Below, in pieces: positions 11,205 through 22,100 of a stretch of DNA of 64,000 bases; position 1 is the stretch's first letter, and each line of letters begins with the position of its first letter. The notes beneath the pieces are model-generated. The model saw nothing but the letters and a program-made list of their open reading frames with translations, was not told where the DNA came from and did no database searches. The DNA comes from Micractinium sp. NFX-FRZ (Eukaryota; Chlorophyta; Trebouxiophyceae; Chlorellales; Chlorellaceae): NCBI GenBank assembly GCA_029339195.1, contig JAPTJF010000330.1, forward strand, positions 1 to 64,000, written 5' to 3'. The position numbers were made by a program, and so were the translations under genes.

Positions 11205-13383
11205 CGTCAACTGCCTTGTGCAGACTATGTGCGGCTGGCACAGGCCTGCGAGCACGTGCACAGGGCAGGAGTTGGCAGGCAAGAGGCATATCTATCTGCC
11301 CCTACACCGTGCAAGTGGAGCGTCCGAGTGAAGCGGCGTACAAGCGACCGACCCACCTCTTCGCTCTGCTTGATCACGTTCCTGATTGCTTAGAGACAGA
11401 TCGCAGGCTGGCGACGAACGCTCAGCGCTTTCGCAGGGCGACCAAACGATCCGGCGTCGGCTCCACGTGCACCCGTGGCCGAAGCTGTCCGCTTGAACCA
11501 ACCAAGAAGTAGTGCGGGTGCTAACTTACCCTTTGCTTAGCTCCTGCACCAGGAGCACCAGCTGGACCCACGTGGCATTCAGTACGAGTACGCCACTGCA
11601 ACCCTGCCGCCCTCGGGAGCGGCCTGCGATTCATTCATCTAGTTGACACACCACGTCAGTGTGGTTGATATCAATGCAATGATGCCGAACGAGAGTCCAG
11701 AAAGCGAGAGGTCTCGGGACAGCTCCTTCATGCACCTGGGTACCATGACCTCCGGACAACCCCGCCCGCCCCACCCCCTGAGGCTGGTGCCACAGGCACT
11801 GCTACTTGCGCCTGTGCGGTCGGCAGCCTCCCATATAGGCCCACCCTACTGCATGGACAGCAGTGTGCTGTGCTTCTCAGGCTTAGGCGCGCACTCTGGG
11901 CTGGCCGATGTGGGGAGGGCCCGAGAGGATGGCGCGGGAGACCATTGGGTGCCGGGCGGAGGCCATGGGAACCCCTCCCCCCGGCAGAGCACCTGCTGGC
12001 ACTGAGAGCCATCATCCGCGGGATGCCCAATGCCCCATCAGGCACCACCGTGGTTGATCTTGCCTCGCCTCCGGATTCATCAACGCATGGCGCACCTGCG
12101 CACTACCTAGTAGGTGCATGCATGCACGGGGTGGCAGGCGTGCTGCTGCCTCTGCTGCTCAGGTGCTGGCAGGTGCTGCCAGCACCAGCAGCACCGGCAG
12201 TGCTGGTCCGGCCCCCAGCTCAGCAGGAAGACACGGGCGGCAAAGGAGACATCTCATCAAGGATGGGCAACCCAATCGGGTGACGCTGCCGGTGGCAGCA
12301 GGCGCCCCGGCAGGCAATCAAATCAATTGCATTTAGAAGCGGGGCCGGACAGCGACGGGAGCACCCGCAGGCCGTGCCGGCAGCCCGCCTGGTGTGGCCT
12401 GCTTAGAGCGGCCAGCCAGGGCCTCCTTTTACGAGTCTAGTGTGACTCGCATAGCCACGTGGGCATGCACAGCACAGCAGCAGGTGGTCTCCCTCCCTCT
12501 TGGTCTGTGCTGAGTGATCTGTGCCAGTTCACTCAGCCCCAGGTGCCTCGGGCGTACATCTCATGTGCAGGTTGCGTACGTGCGCCCCAGCTGCTGCTGC
12601 GTGTTGTTGCTGCCACTTCATCACTCTGCTCTGCAAGGGGCTGTTACAAAGGGCACTGGCAAGCGTGCGGGTGTGGCGTATGCACTCGGTATGAAAGGAA
12701 CAAAACGTGGGGACACATGGATGAGGATGAGAGGAATGGACGGCAATCGCAAGAGGCGCAGAGGGGTGGTGGTAGGGAGGGCAGGCGGAGCAGAGAGGGG
12801 GCAGGTGCTGCGGGGGTGCAGGGGCCGCAGATGGCCCGGCCTGCCAAGTGGCAGGTGAGGGGTGAGGCTCACAGAAGGCACGAGAGGGGCAGAGGGTAGT
12901 GGGGCATGGTACATGAGAGAGTGCTCCCGGCAGGTCGGGGCAGCTCACTTGCTGCTGCAGGCGGGTGAGAGAGCGCTACCACACACAAGGGCACATGGCA
13001 GGCTCGGGTAGGCACAACGGGGCAGGGCGGAGGGACAGGTCTTTAGGATGGCGAGCAGTGTGTCAAATGGGGTAAGCGGGCTTCAGTGCGTTGTGTGCAT
13101 GAAAAAAGAGAGGAAGAAAGTGGATGCAAAATTGCGCGCTGCAGGCAGAGGGCAGAAGGCGTGCGGCGCGGCGCGGGACGGGCGCAGTGTGGTTGAGACA
13201 ACGGGGTGAGCGAGCTAGCATGCAAAAGGGTGTGCGTAGGGCGCAGGGCAGGGGGACGACCACTGGCTTAGAAGGTGGGGAGGCACGGCTGGCTGCACGC
13301 ATGGCGCCAGCGGTGCACAGGCTCTCCATGGAGAAACACACACAGCCGAGGGGTGGCTCAAGGCAGTAAACCGTGGCCGGCAC
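11205..13383. other. Intergenic: BNR promoter/5' UTR and PAQR 3' UTR
   Basis: No gene here is supported. The left part is upstream of the BNR start at 11204. The right part, below 13384, is the likely 3' UTR of the PAQR gene, which has TTACA (TGTAA on the minus strand) at 12644-12648. A good plus-strand acceptor (GCTAAC...TTTGCTTAG) at about 11520-11541 precedes a 99-base open stretch ending in TAG at 11641. I could not connect it to other exons. Bases 12700-12900 are GA-rich on the plus strand. Confidence 0.45.
12644..12648 (-). promoter_or_regulatory. Possible TGTAA polyadenylation signal of the PAQR gene
   Basis: TTACA on the plus strand, about 740 bases past the stop at 13384-13386. A nearer signal was not seen. 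Confidence 0.35.
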
Positions 13384-16300
13384 TCAGGCTGCAAGCCCCC
13401 CCAGGAGGTCTCCAGCAATGGGGCCAGAGGGTCCCGAGGGTATGGGGGGCAGGCAGCCGCCCGAGGCATCCCGCCACTCCATGAGGATGCGCACCTGGCG
13501 GACGAAGGGGCAGAGCAGGGGGTGGGTGAGGGCAATGGTCAGGGCAGTGAGTGAGCGACAGGGCAGGGGCAGGTGGTGGCGGGCAGGCAGGACAGGTGGG
13601 CTTCCTTCCTTCCTTCCTTCCTGTTACACCGTGTACGTCTCAGCAGAGGCTCGTGTACGTCTCAGCAGAAACTGCGTGCCTGGGGAGGTGCATGGCATTG
13701 CAGCAGCACCCACAGCAACCCGCCCCACGAGCGCCTCCACTTCTGCAGGCCCTGAAGCGCCCCGACACGTGCATGCTGGCCGCCACTTTGCCATCATCAC
13801 ACAACCGTTCCAAAGAACGCAGCCCCAGCACCTAACAGCAGTTCACCGCCTTCCCACATCCACTTTCCGGGGTACAGCACCCCTTGACCACGCACCACAC
13901 GACTCACCGCCTTGTAGTGCACGCAGGCGGCCACCACGACTGCCACGTGGAACAGCTGGTGCGAGTGGAAGGCGACGTCAAAGGCACCCGGCTTCAGACG
14001 CTCCGGGAAGCGAGCCGCGTACACGCCCGCGCCGGCCTGCATTGTGTGGGTGGGGGGGACAGGGGGTGGGGGAGAAGGTGGTGGGCGGCTGTGGGGTGGC
14101 ATAGCACAGATCACGGAGCAGGCATGGGATACGATTGCCGACACACAGACAGCAACACACCACTGGACCTCACAAAGGCATACAACATGCCACTCAAGAT
14201 GTAGACAGGGCCCCACCAAGGCGTCCAGCAGGCAGGGCCACTTCCAGACTGAAACAGCACACCACCGGACCTAGAAGGTGAGCAAGGGAACCAACGCGCA
14301 ATGGCGCCACGAGGAAGTCCAGCAGGCAGCGCACCTGCCGACCCACAGACTGAAACAGCACACCAGCGGACCTCACAGCCAGCCCACTCACGATGTGGAT
14401 GGCCCCCATGAGGAAGTCCAGCAGGCAGGGCGACTGCCGACCCACAGACTGAAACAGCACACCACCGGACCTCACGGCAAGCCCACTCACAATGTAGATA
14501 GTGCAGGCAGGTGGGGCGAGCGGGGTGGGTTGGGGCGGCACAGCACAGAGCAGGGCGCAGGCAAAGGGTATGAGCGCCCGCTCATGTAGGACGCTCCCCA
14601 TGGGGAAGTCGGGCAGAAGCGCGACTTCCGCCCCACTAACTAAAGCACACCCCACCGGACCTTCAAAATGAGCAAGGGAACCAACTCACAATGGCGCCAC
14701 GAGGAAGTCCAGCAGGCAGGGCGACTGCCGACCCACAGATCAAACACAACTCACAGCAAGGGAACCAACTCACAATGTAGATGGCGCCCATGAGGAAGTC
14801 CAGCAGCAGGGCGTGCGTGACCTCTGGGTTGCCCGCGTTCAGCACCCAGCCGTGCAGCATGGGCACGATGCCCCACAGGCCCAGGCAGACAAACAGGAGG
14901 GCGCGATAGGCCTGGAACTCGGAGCGCTGGAAGGCGGACATGAGGGTGACGCACAGGGTGGCCAGGCCTGCTGGGCAGGGCAGGTGAGCGACAGGGGCGG
15001 GGGCCGGGGTGCGGTGTAAGCCGGCGCAGGGGTGGGTGGGTGGGTGGGTGGGGGGCTGGGGTGGTGAGCAATGCACGGCGGGAGAGGCACGCTGTGCAGT
15101 CGCATATTTTTCCAGCAGTGTGGTGCCAGTGAGGTGGAAGTGGGTGTCCCCGTAAGCAAGAGGCAAGAGGCAAGCATTATGTTGAAGAGCGGCCTACCCA
15201 GGGCTTACCCAGCAGCGTTGTGGTTGTGAGGTAGAAGAGGCGGGTCCAGGGGGCGCAGAGGAATCCAAAGTAGACTGGCGGGAAGAAGGAGGCGACGATG
15301 AGCACCGCGATGCCTGCACCATTGCAACAAGGAGGCAGTATCTTGTAAAGATGGGAGGCAAGGCAAGACGCCCCAGCTGTGCAGCTGCGGGGCTGCAAAG
15401 CAGGCGCGAGAAGAGCATCCCGGACGTTGCGGCGTGTAGCAGACGTCCGTTAGCACACTCAGAAGCAGCATCCCACGTAATGCGGCAGAGCACAAGAGAA
15501 GCAGCACAGTCCCACCGAACCAAAATAAGACACAGTGGGCAAGCCCCACCTGCGTAGTCAAAGCGCCACATCACCGCCGTCACGTGCGCAGCGCAGCACC
15601 CAAACAGGTGGCACACCGCGCTGGTCAGCAGGCATATCATGGCGCCGGCTGCATGCCGGGCGGGAGGGGAAGTGTGACGAGAGTGGGGCAGGCGGGGGGA
15701 CCTGCTAGGTACCAAAAGGACGGGAGGGTGCAGTGGAGCAGGCAGGGCTGGCACGTGGCCTGGCCTAAGGGGTTCCTGCCATTGCCACCCTTTCAAAACC
15801 AAGGCGCCTGTCCCACTCACCCCACCCTCACATGTCACACATGCACACAGCCAGGCCCACCCACCGCAGAAGACGTAGACAGGCCAGCGGCTGACCGGCC
15901 ACTTGGCCTCCAGGGCAGCAGCCAGCGCGTCGTGCACAGCGGCCTCGACATGCGCCAGCTCAGCACCCACAGACCTGAAGGACGACAGGGTTGGGTAGTG
16001 TGGGCAGCAGCAGGTGCTGAGCAGCCAGTGAAGCATGATTTGTGGCAGGCGAGCAGCAGGCAAGAGAGGCGGGTGAGCCTGTCATGTCATGCAGCCGTGA
16101 AACCGATGAGGCCACCTGCCGGCCAGAGCACCCACCCGCCAGCTTGCCCGCCCACCCACCATCCAGCGTTTGGTTGACCCACCTGCTGATTGCCTCTCCC
16201 ACCCCGCTCAGCTCGTGCCACCCGCTCTGCAGCGTGTCGGGCAGGTGCAGCAGCTCCTGCTTGGGGCGGGGAGGCAGGGAGGCACAGAAGAGGTGAGGGA

Positions 16301-17824
16301 CAGATGCAGGCAGCTCTGACGGGACGCGAGAGCAAAGATCGCCACCTGCCCAACAAACAACAACAATCAATGCAACTCTGTCTAAAGCCCCTGCTGCCCC
16401 CCTGCATGCAGCGCGGGGCCGTTCAATCGGAGCCGAGCCACCCCACCAGTCCCTCTGCCCGCACCGCCACAACACGTTGCGGATTCAGCGCCCCAACAGC
16501 TCGAAACTGCATCCACTTTCGGGTTGTGCCACCCAGCCGCCCTGCCCGTACTGCTCAACGAAACATTGCAGCTGCGCCCCCCCACCTGCAGGTTGTGCCG
16601 CCCAATGGAGCTGAGCCGCTCCTCCAGCCCCGACAGCTGGCTCTGCCCGTACCTCACCACCCGGTGCTCCCAGCTTCCCACCGTCTGGCAGCGGGGCACA
16701 GCAGGTGGGGGGCAGCAGGAGTGGAGTGAGCGAGCACGATGGGCAGGCGGCAACGGTGCACGCAGTGTGTGTGGTCCGAAGGCAGCCCCCGTGCACACGC
16801 CTCACCTGCACCAGCTCCAGCACGTTGCTCTTGCCATACGCCACCAGCCGGTGCTCCAGCCGCGCCAGCGCCTCGCCGCCCAGCCGCTGCGGGCAGGCAG
16901 GCAGGGAGGGAGCAGGGAGCAAGACAGCGGGAGAAGGTCAACGAAAAGGAGGAGATGTATGGCGTGCAGCGGGCCGTGTATGGGTGCTGACGGGCAGGGC
17001 AGTTGACACAGGCAGCTGGGCAGAGTGGGAGGGCGGTGAGATGTCGGAAATCATTAAAGAATATTGAGCGCTCACCAGGGGCGTGGGCTTGAGGTGCACG
17101 GTGGCGACCGTAAAGAAGATGAAGATGAGGAATCCCACTGCAGGAGCAGGCAGAGGCAGCGCAAGCCTTCCCCTTAGTGGACGGCATTCAGCGGCGGCAT
17201 GCCTTCATTCATCCTCACTCCCACATCCTCCTCTCCCTTGTCGTACAGGGCTGCAGCAAGACCCACCGAGGTGCGTCCACACGTTTCCCGTCTCGTTGTG
17301 CAGGCGGAACAGCGAGGCCAGGCTCTTGCGGAAGCCGCCGGGAGGGCGGTACCTGCAGGGCGGGCGGCGCACGGGCACTGTCGGGGGGCGGGGGAAGGTG
17401 GACAGGCCAGCACTGCTGCCCCAGTAGGACGACTGCACTTGCTCACCCAAATGCACTCAACCATGCATTGGCCACATGTTGCGCACCAGTGCTTAATGAA
17501 CACGTTGTCTGCGTAGTGCTGCGGGGCCAGCTCAAAGGGCAGCAGCGAGTGCGCCGCCCGCTGGCGGGCGGGCCGCCGACGCAGGGCTGCGCCGCCCGCG
17601 GTGGCTGCCACTGCTGCGTCGTGTGCTGCAGCCGCTGCAGCTGCAGACCCAGTGCTGCGAGGCTCGGCAGAGGGACCTCCCGCAGCGGCGGCGACGGCGG
17701 CGGCAACGGCGTCCGAGGGCGCTGCTTCTGGCCGGCTGCCGGCAGCGACGGCGGCGGCACCAAACTGCTGGCTGCCGGTCTGCGCCCCGGCGGGGACAGT
17801 CCTGCGTCGTGCCGTGGCCGGCAT
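13384..17824 (-). CDS. Heptahelical PAQR / adiponectin-receptor-like membrane protein (plant HHP type), about 495 aa
   Basis: Twelve exons are inferred in transcript order: 17824-17487, 17352-17267, 17137-17076, 16886-16806, 16684-16586, 16256-16183, 15974-15865, 15648-15550, 15313-15209, 14967-14774, 14036-13908, 13494-13384 (1488 nt, in frame). Family signatures appear in order: [14 protein letters not shown] before TM1, [10 protein letters not shown] (SxxxH), RFDYAGIAVL, and [13 protein letters not shown] (HxxxH). These supply the Ser/His/Asp/His/His zinc set of PAQR proteins. Between TM1 and TM2 there is a loop of about 120 residues rich in charged helices ([38 protein letters not shown]). 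Plant heptahelical proteins also have an insertion here. The N-terminal 95 residues are Ala-rich and low-complexity. The family is implicated in lipid/sterol-linked signalling and ceramidase-like chemistry. The start ATG at 17822-17824 is the first in the open frame after the upstream splice-like region. Intron 10 carries about five copies of the end of exon 10. Confidence 0.9.
14190..14774 (-). repeat. Five-fold tandem echo of the PAQR exon-10 donor edge
   Basis: The true exon ends at 14774 with codons for [11 protein letters not shown] plus the donor. Recognisable copies of this edge, each with a donor-like or mutated donor, end near 14690, 14491, 14392, 14300 and 14197. Spacings are 84, 199 (two units), 99, 92 and 103. 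Several still read LLDFLMGAI in the minus frame. A further, more decayed unit lies near 14590. Confidence 0.85.
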
Positions 17825-19111
17825 TGCGCTGCCGGGAGCCCGCGCTGCCTTGGAGGGCTCCCTGGCCTGCTCCTGCGCTTGTCCGTCTGTCCTGTAACGC
17901 TCGAATATCCTGTGGCAACCAAGAATGGGTGAGAAAGCGCACGGAGTGTCGGAGAATGGTTGAGCACCAGGAACCTGATGCCACAAGAACCAAGCAAAAT
18001 GCCCTGCTGTATGCCAGCCCAGCACGCCTACGCTGGGACCTGTTTGACAAGCGTGCATGCACCTGTACGATGAATCATAATTGCGAGCGGGTGCGCAACG
18101 TCTGGGCCGTTGTTCAGGGGAGGAGATGAGCCCGGCAGATGGGCGGGCAGCAGCGGCCACCAGGCGGCGCCAGTGGGCGCTGTGGCGTCGCTCAATTCCA
18201 AGCTGCTGCTACCAGGGCGCTCCCCACTGGTCGTTCCAGGCTGGAGCTGCCCTGCTCGCTCCCCACGGCCCCTTCAAAACTCCCCGGAAGGGTTTGCAGT
18301 GCAAGCACGGCGGGGGTACCGCGGGCTCCGGCACGCCTGAGGTTCAGGGCAGGTGCAGATGTATGGTGTTGCTGTTAACATCGGCGGGTCTGGTTGCGGG
18401 CCGCTCAACACTCCTTGGTGTCGTGCCGCTGCCTGAAATCGCTGCCTGCCAAACCAGACGGGGGGCAGCGGCAACCAGAGAGGGCGGCAGGTTGCACCAA
18501 GACAGCGCAGCACCCGTGGAGCTCAGCGCAGCGCAGAGCCTGCCTTGCAGGATTTCAGGGCGGGAAGGCGCGTCCCGCCCAGCCAGCTGGCTGTGAGTTT
18601 CCCTTTTGGGCGCCGCAAAGGAACGACAGGACCAGGGCCATCCACGGGTAGCATTGTTGACATAAAATGTGGCGCTACCAGACAAGCAAGCCATGCTCAG
18701 CCCCAGTTGCCGCCTTGCATGAGCAAGGGAGGTCAACCATGAGTCGGTATGGCAACTCAGGCAATACGCAAGGCCTAAGGTGGTGTGGCGAAGCCCAGGC
18801 AGCAAGAATTTGACGGGCGGCGGCAGCACCGGTGGGCGGCAACAAACCAAAGGCAATGGCCGAACACTCAACAGTATTCAGTTAGCGGGAAGGTAGAAGA
18901 CCCTCTCGAATGTATTTTAGCGGAGCCGAGCATCCCTTCGCAGCTCGCAGCTCAGCTGCAGGCTGGGCAGCGCAGCACAGCGCAGCATGGCGCAGCGGTT
19001 CTGCGTTTCCCGGCATGCATGCATGCCGTGCGCAATTGGACATACTTCCGACCGCATTAAACTGCGTCCTCAGGCACAGCCCATGCCTGCTTGACCACAC
19101 CGTCTCGCGCC
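17825..19111. promoter_or_regulatory. Divergent promoter region between PAQR (-) and NOC1 (+)
   Basis: This 1.29-kb stretch has no supported gene. It separates two divergently transcribed starts (17824 minus, 19112 plus). GCATGCATGCATGC-type palindromic repeats occur at about 19012-19027, roughly 90 bases upstream of the NOC1 start codon. No clear TATA box was seen. Confidence 0.5.
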
Positions 19112-22100
19112 ATGCCAAAGGCGGACGGCAAGGCCAGCGCGCCGGCTGGGGATGACAAACAGCTGGCTGCCGATGTCAAGGCATTCGCTGCACAGCTGGG
19201 ACTGAGCTCGGGCGCCGGCTTTGGCGGCGCCGACGCTGCTTTCGACGATTTTGCGCCTGACAAGGCACGGCAGCGCATTGGACAGGCCGGGAAAAAGCAG
19301 CAGGCCAAGGGCGGCGAGCGCCAGGATGGCAAGAAGGGTGGCGGCGCCGCCACCGACGGGCGGCAGCAGCAGCAACAGGGCAAGGACGGGCGGCAGCAGC
19401 AGGGCCGCGATGGCGATCGACAGCAGGGACGGCAGCAGCGGGACCAGCAGCAGCGCGACAAGCCATGGCAGCAGCGCGACAAGCCCTGGCAGCAGCGTGA
19501 CAAGCCGCAGCAGCCTGAGCGGCAGCAGCAGCGCTGGGGCGGCGGCGCCGACGCCGATGCCGATGCGCCCAAAATACCGAACGCCAAGAGTATCCTGCCG
19601 CGCGACGAGCCCATTATATGGTATGAAGCAGCCAGCACGCTACCGGCGCTGCCAGCACCCAAGGCGGAGGCGTCTCCGGATGTGGTGGCGAAGCGCCGGG
19701 CGCAGGCGGAGCGCCTGCTGCTCGTGGAGGAGCAGGTGAGGGGCAGGGGAGCTGCTCTGTTTCATCTTGATTCACTTCAGTATGACTCGTTTGAAAGTGC
19801 GCAGAGAGTTAGGGGGGAGGGAGGCTGGGTGGAGCGGTGGTTTGGCATGGCGCGTGGAAAGTGCTGTTGGTGGGTGGCAGGTGGAGTGGAAGGATGGGCG
19901 GGTCTTGGGCTGCAAGACGTCGGTTGCTGCTCCTGCGCTTGTTCTGCTGCCTTGCCTACCGCGCCCCGCACCCTGCACCCTCATATGCACACGGCGCCAG
20001 CACTCCCGGGCGGGTAGCGCCCCGCCCCACCACGCCTCTGGGCGTGGCGCGGGGCGGGGGCCTGCTGTGACCCGCTGGGATCCGTCGAGGCGCCACGAGC
20101 AGAGCCGCCGGCTCACAAAATGCCACCCCTGGCCCCTGCACTGCCGGGTGGTGGGCCGCAAGAGTCGCACAAAACCTCCCACACCGCCTCCACACACATG
20201 CCTCACAACCCTCTTGCATAGCGGGCCCATCACATGACGTCACTCCTCCGTGCCCTCCCTTCCATGCCGCATGCCCTCCGTTTAGCACCGACACACGTAT
20301 GCCAACACTCTGCCCTGCCCGCCCGCTGCCGCCACCCCTTTGCCTGCGCATCCCCCCAGGCCTGCACCACACTCCATCCCTGCCACCGCCTCACCTCGCA
20401 TTCCCTCTCCGCCCCCCTCCCGCCCGCCTCGCCTTGCCCTGTCCCCCAGGCCTTTGAGCAGAACATGGGGCGGCGCAGCAGCGCGGATGCGAAGTGGCTG
20501 CAGCAGGTGCGGCGCAGCGGTACGACGGCGGACAAGGTTGCGGCCATGTCTGTGATGGTCCAAGACGGGGCGGTGGCCAACCTGCAGTCGCTGGACGGAC
20601 TGCTGGCGATGTGCAGCAAGCGCGGAGGTGAGCTGGCAGCACCTGGGGCATGTCGGCAGGCAGGGCCATAGGCAGGCAGCGCGGTAGGCAGCGGCTGGGG
20701 ACATGAGGAACGTGGCCGGCGTGAGGGTCGTGTGAACAGGCGGAGGGTGCCAGGGGAAGACGGCATGACGTGCAGGGATGGCCAAGAGAGGGTTCAGGCT
20801 CAGCTGCGTGTGTTCCAAGTGTGTTGCACCCCGTGTAGCGTCATGCTCCCGACACCCAGGCGCGTTCGCGGTGCCCGGAAGCCGGCCATGTTGTGCGCTC
20901 GGCAGCCCTCCCCACCCCTGCTGCTCACCAAGCTGCGCCGTCCCTCCCTCCTGCCGCAGGCGCGCGCGATGTGGTGCGCACCGCAATTGACGCGCTCAAA
21001 GAGCTGTTCATCGCAGCCCTGCTGCCAGACCGCAAGTTGAGGTGAGGCGGGGGTTGGTGGAGGGGGCGGGGGCGGCGACATTAGCGATGGATGCGCTGGA
21101 GGGCTGCAGCCCTGCCGCCCGACAGTTAGTTGGGGTGAGGCGGGATGTGGGGGGACAGCGTGATGCGAGCGTGCCAGGTGTGCATCGACAGCAAAGGTGT
21201 GCCTCAGCCCAGGCTGAAAGTGCACATGCCGTGCCTGCCTGCCTGCCTGATCTGCCTGCCAGACCGCAAGCTGAGGTGGGGCGGGGATGCCGCTTGGGCG
21301 GGGGCATGCAGCCAGCGTAGGGTTGCACTTTGGGAGGTGGCAACCGCAGCCTTGCTGCCAGGCCGCTGGTTGGGGTGAGGCGAGATGCGGGAGGACACCG
21401 TGGAGGGGGAGTGTGCAAGGTTTGCAGCGGCTGCACAGGCTGAAAGCACACGGCCGTGCCTGCCTGCCTTCCCTGCCTGACCGACCGACCGACCGACCGA
21501 CTGGCTCTGCCCCCTGCCCCGCTCGCCGTGTTCTGGCACCCTGACCTCCCACACACCTTGCACCCCACTCACTCCCACTCCCAGCCTGTGGTCGGTACTA
21601 ATAGTAAAGGGTCATAGTAAAGGGTCGATCTTTCTTCTGCCTTGCGGCTACTTTGTGGGGCACTTATGCTTACGCAATCCATGGTTGTTTCCGCCCTGCA
21701 GGTACTTTGAGCAGCAGCCGCTGGACAAGGTGGAGACTGGGCGGGAGGGGGAGCGCCGCTTGATCTACTGGCTTCTGGAGGATGGGGTGAAGAAGCGGTG
21801 AGGAGGGTGGGGGGTGGGGTGGGGGTGAGGGGTGCCTGCAGGGGGTGCCTGGCAGCAGGCAGGGGCCAATGGGAAGTGACGCTCAGGCAAGGGCTGCCCC
21901 AAGGGCAGTGAGCAGAACAAGGAGAGGTCAGGCTGCCTGTGTGTGTGCGGCGCCCCGCGGCAGTACCCCTGCTCTTCTCGCTAGGCGGGCTCAGTTTGTT
22001 GAGGCCCCGGAGCAGCGCTCACGAGACACACCATGTGTCCACATCCATCCATCCTGATCTTGCTGAGCTGTCGCCGATTCCTTTCCCCCTGCAGGTATGC

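Noticed and set aside
9696..11330. Plus-strand Gly-rich frames
   Set aside because: Antisense of the proline-rich stalk exons of the BNR gene.
11542..11641. Possible plus-strand terminal exon (good acceptor, 33 codons, TAG)
   Set aside because: The splice acceptor looks real, but no upstream exon with a compatible phase or any family similarity could be found.
19070..19662. Minus-strand 201-codon frame over NOC1 exon 1
   Set aside because: Shadow of the Gln/Gly-rich NOC1 N-terminus, whose plus-strand frame continues through the exon chain.
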